This document shows positions 1 through 9,200 of a stretch of 15,525 nt of DNA, piece by piece. The notes under the pieces are model-generated. The model had not been told where the DNA came from. It ran no database searches and saw nothing but the letters and a program-made list of their open reading frames with translations. The stretch is from an uncultured Myxococcales bacterium (GTDB lineage: Bacteria; Myxococcota; UBA727; VGSZ01). Location: NCBI GenBank assembly GCA_903952805.1, contig CAJBHN010000068.1:1-15525 (forward strand), read 5' to 3'. The position numbers and the translations under genes are program-made. The first letter of the stretch is position 1; the number at the start of each line of letters is the position of its first letter.

Positions 1-200
1 GCCGCGGCCGAGGGCCACGACCTTGCCGTTGACGCCGGCGGCGACAAGGACGTTGCGGGCCGCATCGGCGACCCGCTGGGTGATGCTCAGGCGGCGGAGA
101 CGCGGTTCCTGGTCGTCGGTGTGGGCTTCGATGCGGACGGTGGCGCCGGCAGCAATGCCCTTGGCCAGGGCCTGGAGGGCCGCGGAGGCTTCAGCGGTGA
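1..200 (-). other. OmpA-like domain 2 of the giant protein, cut by the window edge
   Basis: After about 230 residues of Ig-like sequence the same frame shows a second OmpA-like pattern. VRIEAHTDDQEP gives the HTD Asp, LSITQRVADAARNVLVAAGV matches the LSxxRAxxVxxYLxxxGV helix with the Arg kept, and VVALGRG matches the VxxxGxG turn. The NxxxxRxxNRRVE ending would lie beyond base 1. This is probably the true C-terminal domain of the protein. Confidence 0.8.
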
Positions 201-3200
201 GGACATCGCCCTTGGCGGGATCAGCGATGAGTCGGGGCTCGCTCGCTGCTGTCGTCATCGGTGACGACGTCGACGCCGGCGCAACGCCGACCGTGGTGCG
301 GACGTCTGGCGAGATGCCGACGTTGCCCAGGTGGTCCTCGACAATGGCTCGCAAGCGGATGGGGGTCCCGGCGGCCGGCAGGTCCTTGAGGGCGATGCGC
401 TGGGGAGCACCGTCGACCACGACCTCATCGAGGCGGGCGCCGAGGGCGGCGTCGTCGTCGGCGAAGGTGGGCGCCTGTTGGCTGTCGGCAAAGACGCGGA
501 TGGTGGTGCGGCGCACGACGATGCCAGTGGGCACCGTGACCTCGACCTCGCCTTCGTCGAGGTGGAGATGCAGGCGCGTCGCCAACAGGCCGGCGGCATC
601 GACGGCTACGCCGTCGACGAGCAGGCTGCCCCTGGCCAGGTCGACGTTGACGGGCACCGCCGCCAAGCCCGTGCGGGTGGCGGTGGACGAGGCGCCCCCG
701 GGGAGCTGCACCAGACGCCAGCGACGGCCGGCCACCTCAAGCTCGACGACGATGGCGGTGTCTTGCTTGACCGATACCTGGCCAGCGAAGCTGCCGTCGG
801 CTCCCACCGTGAGGGCGGTGCCGTTGGCGGTGATCCGTGGTGCCGTCGTCGTCTTCGGCAGGGCCACGACCTGGTCGAGGGGGGGGACCACACGGGTCGG
901 GGAGGGCAGCACCACCTCGATACGGCGGTTGCGCTGGCGGTCCTTGTGGCGACCATTTGGATACAGGGGCTCAGCATCGCCCTTGCCGACGGCGACGACG
1001 TGTTCAGCGGCGAGACCGGCGCGAACCAGGGCCTGACGGGCCCCCTCGGCGCGTGAGGCCGTGAGTTGGCCCACGGGCTCGCCGGGACGGGCATCAAGGT
1101 GGGCGCGCACCTCGAGGCGGGGGGCATCGCGCAGCTCGTTGGCGCTGGCCACGAGCCGGTCGCGCAGGCGTTTGGTGGGTGCGCCCGCGGGTGTGAAGAG
1201 AGCCCCGTCGCTCTCGTCGAGGCTGAGCACGACGGTGCTCGAGGAGGCCCCGGCAGCGGCGCCCACACCGACGCCGAAGTGACGGGGGGCGGTGGCCAGG
1301 CGGTCGCCGGTTTCAAAGCCAACGGTCAAGGTCGCGCGATAGAGGTGGCCGTCGACGAGCACGACCATGCCGGTGCTCTCGTCGGCGCCATTCCAGGCGA
1401 TGGACGCGGGGGGAACTCCGCGGCCAGCAATGACCCACACCGGCGTTGCCACCGTGGCCATGGCCGCTGGCGTCGTCGGGATGGCGAGCGTCGCGCCCGA
1501 CGGAACTGCCCCGGACCCGGCCGCACTGAGGCCCCGCTCGAAGCTGCCAACGTCGACGGCGGCGGGCCCGGCGACGACGGTGGCGGCAGCCGCTGCACCA
1601 ATGCTGGCCGCAGCCGTCGATGCACCCAGGTCATCGATGACGAGCTGCCAGGCCACGACGGCGGCCTCGGCGGTGATGCGTGGACGGAAATCAAGACCAG
1701 TGTCGACGGCGGCGAGGTTTGGACCGACGGCCCCTGGTTCCTGTCCCTGAGCCGCGATGTCGAGGGCGATGGTGGGCACCGCGCGGGACACGCCGTCGAG
1801 CCGCAGCCGCAGCGGCGAGATCTGCCCATCGACGGCGACGGTGCGGGTGGTGTCGTCGTCAGGGCGGAAGGCCGCGGGGTTGACGGTGACGTCGGTGGCG
1901 GCCGCGGTGACGCCGCGGTCACAGCGCACGGCAAAGGCAATCTGCGCCGGCAGACCCGCCGACAGGTAGAACGACTGGCGCACCGACGGGGCGGTGGCCC
2001 CCACCAGCGTGCGCTCGTCGAGCTTCGCCAGATGCATGCCCGGTTGCACGCCAGAGAAGTGCAGCTTGCCGGTGACGTCGGCCTCGGCATAGGTGCCGTT
2101 GTCGAGATAGACGCGGGCGCCCCAGGCCCCGCGCTCACCGGCGTCTTGCCCACCGTCGAGGTCATCGTCGCAAAAGACTTTGGCTCGCACGGAACCGAGG
2201 TCGAAGGTGTCGTCGGGGACCACGATGACGGCGGCGCTGGCCAGGGACGTCAGCGGGATGGCCCCGTCGGCCAGCCGCAGCGCGGCGGTGTTTTCATGCC
2301 GACCAACGGGCGTGCCGGGGCCGACGACGACGTTGTAGCGCAGCACATAGCTGCGGTTGCTCAGCAGGTCGAAGGGACCAAAGACGATGGCGCGGGTGCC
2401 GGTGGCGCGGACGTCGTCCACGATGCGTCGGCTGAGCTGCCCGCGGGCGTCGGCGCTGACTTCGGCGAGCTGAAAGCTGCCGTCGACGAGCTGAAAACCC
2501 GTCGGCAGGGTGTCGACGATGTCGACGCCGCCGCCCTGCTGGCGGGTGCGATCCACCAACGCCTTGTTGTCGACGCGAACCTCGTAGCTGACGATTTCGC
2601 CAACCGACAGGCGCTTGCGGGTCGCCGTCTTGGTGATGGTGACCTGCTCCTGCAGCGGGTCCACCGGCAAATGGTTGCGGGACACGACACCGATGCCAGT
2701 GCCGGTGTCTGGCGCATCCACGCGCAGGCGGGCCGCCCAGCGAGGTGGCGTCTGACGGTCGACGACGACGACGTCGGCCACGTCGCCCGCCCCGACCTGT
2801 TGGCCAAAGGGGTTGCGGCCATCGGCAAGCACCGGCGCCGTCGACGACGGGTACACGAGCAGCGGCGAGTCGGTGACGACGCCAAGGCGGTAGCTCCCCG
2901 GGGGCGGAGAGAAACGGTAGAACCCCTGGGCCGACACGGTCTGGTTCTGCTGGCCCTCGCGCAACAGCTCGGGGGCCACCAATCGATCGTTGTCGGGGAT
3001 GCCGTCGGCGTCGTCGACAAACAGGGAAACCCGCAGACCGCGGGGCGAGCGCTCGGCTTCACCGGTGATCCACACGGTCCCGTTGGGCTCCAGAGCGACG
3101 TCGCTGCGCTTGACCTCGCCGTCACCCAGGCGCCCAAGGTCGATGTCCTGAAAGAAGGCTCCCGAGGGGCCGCGGATGACGAGGTGCGTGGTCCCCGATG

Positions 3201-6200
3201 GCAGCGGTGACAGGCTGAAGCGGCCCTCGCCGTCGGTGATGACGCTCATGACGGCATCGGGCTCGTCACGCCAGACGGCGACGACGCTGAAGCCCTGCAC
3301 AGCGACGTCGCCGGTGCTGGCGTCAAAGCGGCCGTCGCGGGCGCCGGCGTCGACGAACAAGCGCCCAGAGACCGAGGCCGTGCCAGGCAGCAGGCCGACC
3401 GTCAGGCTGTCGTCGCCGAGGCGAACGTCAGCAGTGGCGTTGGCCCCGACCAGGATGGCGCTGGCGCGACCGCTGCCACTGACGACCGTGCCAGTGGCGA
3501 CGTCACTGTCGACCAGCAGTGGAATCATCAGGTCGCGTTGGCCGCCGGCATCGATGCGAATGGCGACCCCGGCGCGGCTGCGCACTTCATCGCCCACGAC
3601 CTCCAACGCGCCCGCCCATTCGGCATTGGCATTGAAGGCCTCGACGTCAACGCTGACGCCAGCGCTCAAGCCGATCACGACTTCGCGCAGCTGCGCCTCG
3701 CTGACGCCGCGGTTCTTCAGCGGGGCTCGCAGCGTGACCCGGTCCCCCGCCACCAGCACACCGCCGTTGTCGTCGGTCAGCTGCAGCGTGTCTTCGTCGA
3801 TGAGCACGGCCACGCGTCCCTCGACAGGAATGACGAGTGGCTGCGCTCCCGGCGAACTCGGGTCGGCGTCGGTCGCCAGTTCGCCCAGACGCGACACCCA
3901 TGTGCCCTGGGCTACGACGGCGGCGACGTCGCCGACGGGCGTCACCACGACGTTCAGCGACGCGCCATCGCCGGCCTCCAGCCGGGCTGGATGCCACACG
4001 ACGGCGTTGCCGACGACTTCGACGTCGTCGTCATCGTCGGCGTCGGTCCGGGCGACGCCATTGACGCGCACCGTGCCCGCGCCGCGATCGGTGCCGGCTG
4101 GGATGGGCAGGGTGAGCACGGCATCGGTGACAGCGTCGGTGCCGACGTTTTCAACCACGGCTGCCAACGTCGTCGCTACGCCCACCCGGGTGGGCGAGGG
4201 GGCACCGCGCAGCTGGGCCACCAACAACGCACCACCGCCAACGACAACGCTGGTGGCGTCGCCGATCACCAGGGGGGTCCGCGGGTCGTCGCTGCGGGCC
4301 TCGGGCACGTCGTTGGCCTGCAGGATGGCCTGGTTGCTGAGCACCGCACCGCGGGGCGCCGACAGCTCCACGCGGGTGGAGAAGCCGACGACGACGCTGC
4401 GTCCGGCCTGCAGGTCACCGACGGCGAGGCCACGGGCGAGGTCGGTATCGGTGACGGGCAGGCCGGCCACAGTCAGGGTTCCTGGCAGAATGCGCATGCC
4501 CGCAGGGATGCCGTCGATGACGACGACGTTGTTGGCCTGGGTGCTGCCGTCGTTGATGGCGGTGATGCGCCAATCAAGGACATCGCCGGGCTCCACGAGT
4601 CCGCCGTCAACGTCGCGAACTTCCTTGGTCGTTGCCGACAGGTCCGGGCGCGAACGCACGCGGACGACGACGGGACCAACGATGGTGGGGTTGGGCTCGC
4701 CAATCGTCGTCACGGCCATGCTGAAGGGAATCTCGGCGCCGTCGACGATGGGCGAGGCAATGCGGCCCTCGAACTCAACGACGATCCGCTGACCAGGCGT
4801 CATCACCGTCAAGGCGGGCAGTTGCGACCCAGTCCAGCGGACCGTGCCGTCGGCGGCGACAAGGCCCCCTTCGGTCGTTTCGTCGGCGACGAAGCGTTGA
4901 GCGGAAAACGGTGATTGCAGCACGACGCCGCGGCCGGCCTGACGGCCCGTGCTCTGGATGGTCACCCGGGCCCGCACCCGCTGACGGGGCAGCACGATGG
5001 CGCCGGGGGCGAGGGCCGCGCCGCTGTCGCCGTCAAACAGCTCAATGCTGCCTGCGTACTCCTCGTCGGCGTCGACGGCGCGGGCGGTCGGATCGCCTGG
5101 CGTGGCGGTGCCGGGGTCATCAGACAGCACGGCCGTCCCCGCGCCGGTGGCCCGGACCTCGGCTTGATTGCTGACGACGGTGCCACCGGGGGTCAGTGCT
5201 TCGACCACGCCGGTGATCGTGAACTCACTGCTGCCGCCCGGGGCGATGGTGGGGATGGTGGCCGTGACCACGCCAGCGACGATCGCGCCGGCCGACGTCG
5301 AGACATCGACCAATTCCGCCGGCAGGGGATCGCGCACCACGACGTCGGTGGCGGCGACGCTGCCGCTGTTGGCGACGTGGATGACGTAGCCGACGGTGCT
5401 GCCGGGCACAAAGACGGCGGCATCGGTGCTCTTGGTGACGCTCAACAAGGGCGCCTGCACCGTGACGCGGGTGTCGTCGGCGGCGGTGTCGGTGTCGGGG
5501 TCGTCGCTGAGGACGACGCCAGCCACGTCGGGTGAGGTGACGCGAGCCTGGTTGGCAATGACGGTGCCGTCGACGACGGTGTCGATGACCGCCACGGTGA
5601 AGCGCAAGCTGACTCGACTGCCGCGGGCGATGCCGGCCAGGGCCGGCGCCGAGGTGGCGTCACAAAGCACGATATTGCCGGCGGCGGTGCCATCGCCGTC
5701 GTCGACGATGGTGGTCGTGGCCACGTCGACCACGTCGGTGACAACGACGTCGCGGGCCAGGCCCGTGCCGATGTTTTCAATGTCGATGACCCATTGCAGG
5801 CGGTCGCCGGGAGCCAGCACGCCGCCGTTTTCGTCGACGAAGGTCTTGGTGACGACGAGCAGGGGACGCGCATCGACGGTGATGCGGGTGGGGTCGTTGG
5901 CGACAGCGGTGGTGGGATCGTCAGAGACGACGACGACGGCTCCGTCGGTCACGACGGCCTGGTTGTCGATGGTGGTGCCGTTTGCCAACCCACCGGCCAG
6001 TTGCGCCGAAAACGTCAGCGAACGGGTGGCGCCGGGGGCGAGGGGCAGCAGCGCCGCGCGCAGTTGCCGCGACGGCGCATCAAACACGACACCTGGACCG
6101 GGCGTGACGTCGGTGAAGGCGGCATCGACGGTGTCGGTGAAGGCGCCCGCGACGGCCTCCGTGCCCTCCGAGCGCAACGTGATGGCGTAGCTGACGACGT

Positions 6201-9200
6201 CGCCAGGGGCTGCGACACGACCGCCGACGACATCCTTGCTCATCGTGAGTCGAGGCACGGTTGTGACCGTGAAGCGGGTGGGGTCGGCAAGGCCCGTGAC
6301 ACCGGGGTCGTCGGACAAGAAGGTCAAGCCGGCGGCGACCGCGCTCGCCTGGTTGCTGACGACGGTGCCCGAAACGACGTCGGCGTTGACGCGCGTGACA
6401 AAGGTCAGCGTGATGGGCGTGGGCCCCGGGGCCAACGCTGCCAGCCCCGCATCCACGGCGGCGTCGAAGGTCAGCGTGCTGCCGGTCAGTCGCCCTCCCG
6501 ACACATGGCCGACCCGGGCTGGCAGGGGATCGGTGATGACGACGCTGCGGGCCACGGCGTTGCCCTCGTTGCGGATGGACAGGCGCCAGGTGGTGGTGTC
6601 ACCGGGTTCGACCGCACCGCCGTCGGTCACAGCGTCGTCGTCGACCACGGTCTTTTCGAACACGAGGCGTGGCGCGCTGTCGATGCCCAGGGTGGTGGGG
6701 TCCGCCGCCGGGGCCGTGGACGGATCGTTGCTCACGAAGGGCACGGCGATGTCGCGGCCCGCCAGGCGAGCCTGCACGCTGAATGTGGTGCCGGTGTCGA
6801 TGGGCGTTGGTAAACGCAGGCGCAGGCGTCGTTCAGTGGGCGTGCCGACGACAACCGTGCCGAGGGGAAAGGTGATGGTGGTGCCGACCGCATCGGTGGC
6901 GACGGTGCCGCCGGCAGCGTCGACGACAACGAAGCCGGCGGGAAAGGGCACGGTCACCACGACGGCTTCGCCATTGGCACGGCCGCGGTTGTCCACCACC
7001 AGCCGATATTCGACGACCTCAGCGGGAATGGCGCGGGCGATGACGGCGCCGCCGACGTCGAACGTTTCCAGCGTTGAGGCCGACAGGTCCGCCGCCGACA
7101 CCACCTGGACGCGGGTCGGATCGCCAGCGACGGAGGTGCCCGGGTCGTCGGATAGAAATGGTGCGCCGGGGATGGCGGGCTCAGCAACGGCTGCGCTGGC
7201 CTGGTTGGCGATGACCGTGCCGTTTGGCAGGGGTTCGCGCACACGGCTCGAGAACCGCAGCACGCTGGTGGTGTCGATGGCGAGGGTTGCCAGCGTCCAG
7301 GTGATGGTGGTGCCGACGAGGACGCCGCCGTCCTGGGGGTTGACCGATACCAGGTTGACGTCGACGGGGTCGCTGACGGTGACGCCGGTGGCCGTGCGGT
7401 CGCCGACGTTGCGCACGCTGAGGCTCCAGTTCAGCAGGTCTCCCGGTTCGACGGCGCCGCCATTTTGGTCGACGACGGTCTTGTCGATCTGCAGGCGGGG
7501 GGCTGACGTCACGGTGAAGGCAGTGGGGTCGTCGCTGGCGGCGGTGGCCGGGTCATCGGTCAGCACTGCGACGACGCCCGTGGCAGCGACGCGGGCCTGA
7601 TTTGCCACAACGACGCCGTTGTTGAGGGGTCGACGCAGCGTGCCTTCCATGGTCAGCGTGCGGCTCTGGCCGACGGCCAGGGTTCCGACGGCGAAGGTGA
7701 CGTTCTGGCCGACGACGGTGCCGCCCACTGCGGCGATGGCGGTCAGTTCGGCGGGAATGGCATCGGTGACCGTGACGGCGGCGGCGTCCTCGCTGCCGGA
7801 GTTGCCGACGATGACGGTATAGCGGACGCGATCGCCCGGCCGGAAAATGCCGTCGCCATCAACGTCGACAACGGCCTTGGTGCTGTCATCCAGGACGGGG
7901 CGCGAGGTGATGATCAGCCGGGTCGGGTCCAGCAGCGCTGCCGTGGCTGGATCGTCGGACAAGACCGAGTCGGCGACGGGGGATGCACCCCGGGCCTGGT
8001 TGTCGATGGCTGTACCGTTGGCCAACGGCGTGGCGACGCGGGCGCTGAAGCGCAGCAGGCGCGGAGGCCCAGGCAGCACAACGAACCCGGGATAGCGCAC
8101 CGCGCCGGTGCTGAAGGTGCCGCCGTTGTCGGCGCTGATGAAGCTCAGCCGGGAGTCGAGGGTGTCGGTGATGACAGTGCCGGTGGCGGGCGCGTCGCCG
8201 ATGTTTTCCACGGCGAGGGTGAAGGTAACGGTGTCGCCAGGCAGCAGCGCGCCGCCGTTGTCGTCGACAAACGTCTTGTTGATGGTAAGCACGGCGCGGC
8301 TGGTGACGGTGAAGCGGGTCGGGTCGACGGCGGCAGCGGTGGCGGGGTCGTCAGAGAGAAAGATGGTGCCGACGGCCTGGGGCGTTGTCATTTCGGCCTG
8401 ATTCGACACCAAGGTGCCGTTGGCCACGACGTCGGCGACGCGGGCGTCGAAGCGCACGGTGACAGCGTCACCGACGTCGATGCGAGCAAGGGCGGGCACA
8501 GTGCTGGCGTCAAACACCACGGCATTGCCCTGCACCCGGCCGCCGCTGGTGAGGATGGCGGTGCTGGCGTTGGCATCAAGGATATCTCGGACGACGACGC
8601 TGGAGGCGGCACCATCGCCGAGATTGCGCAGGGTCATGGCCCACGTGACGACGTCGCCTGGACGGAAGGGCGCGCCGTCTTGGTCGACGACCGTCTTGTC
8701 GACAACCAGGTTGGCGCGGGCGCGCACCACGACACTCACGAGGTTGGACTGCACCGGTTGCTGGGGCGCGGTGGCGGTGCCGCGGGCCAGGTTGTTGATG
8801 ACCGTGCCGTCGTCGACGCCGGCGCGAACTCGAGCCTCGAACCGCAGCGTGACGGTGCCGCCGGCGGCGAGACTGGCGACGTTCCAGCTCAGGTTTTGTC
8901 CGGCTTGCACGCCACCGTCGAGCACGCTGGTGAGCTGCAAGCTGGCGTCGATGGCGTCGGTGATGACGAGGGCGGTCGCTGGCACCGTGCCAGGGTTGGT
9001 CAGGGTCAGGTTGTAGCGCAGCAGGTCGCCGGGGCGGACGTCGCCGCCGTTGTCGTCGATGACGGTCTTGACGATGCGCAGGTCGGGGCGGGCAAAGACA
9101 ATCAACGGCGCTGAGGACACCGACACGGCCAGCGACGGATCTGCCAGCGGCGAAAGTACGGCGGTGTTGGCGATGGTGACGCCGTCGGCGGCGGCAGCGT

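Noticed and set aside
1066..3210. 714-codon plus-strand ORF rich in Gly, Asp and Ala, and the similar 3176-4792 and 3538-4914 frames
   Set aside because: They are antisense to the giant DUF11/OmpA gene, show no recognisable domain, and are explained by the GAC/GTC and GCC/GGC symmetry of the sense codons.
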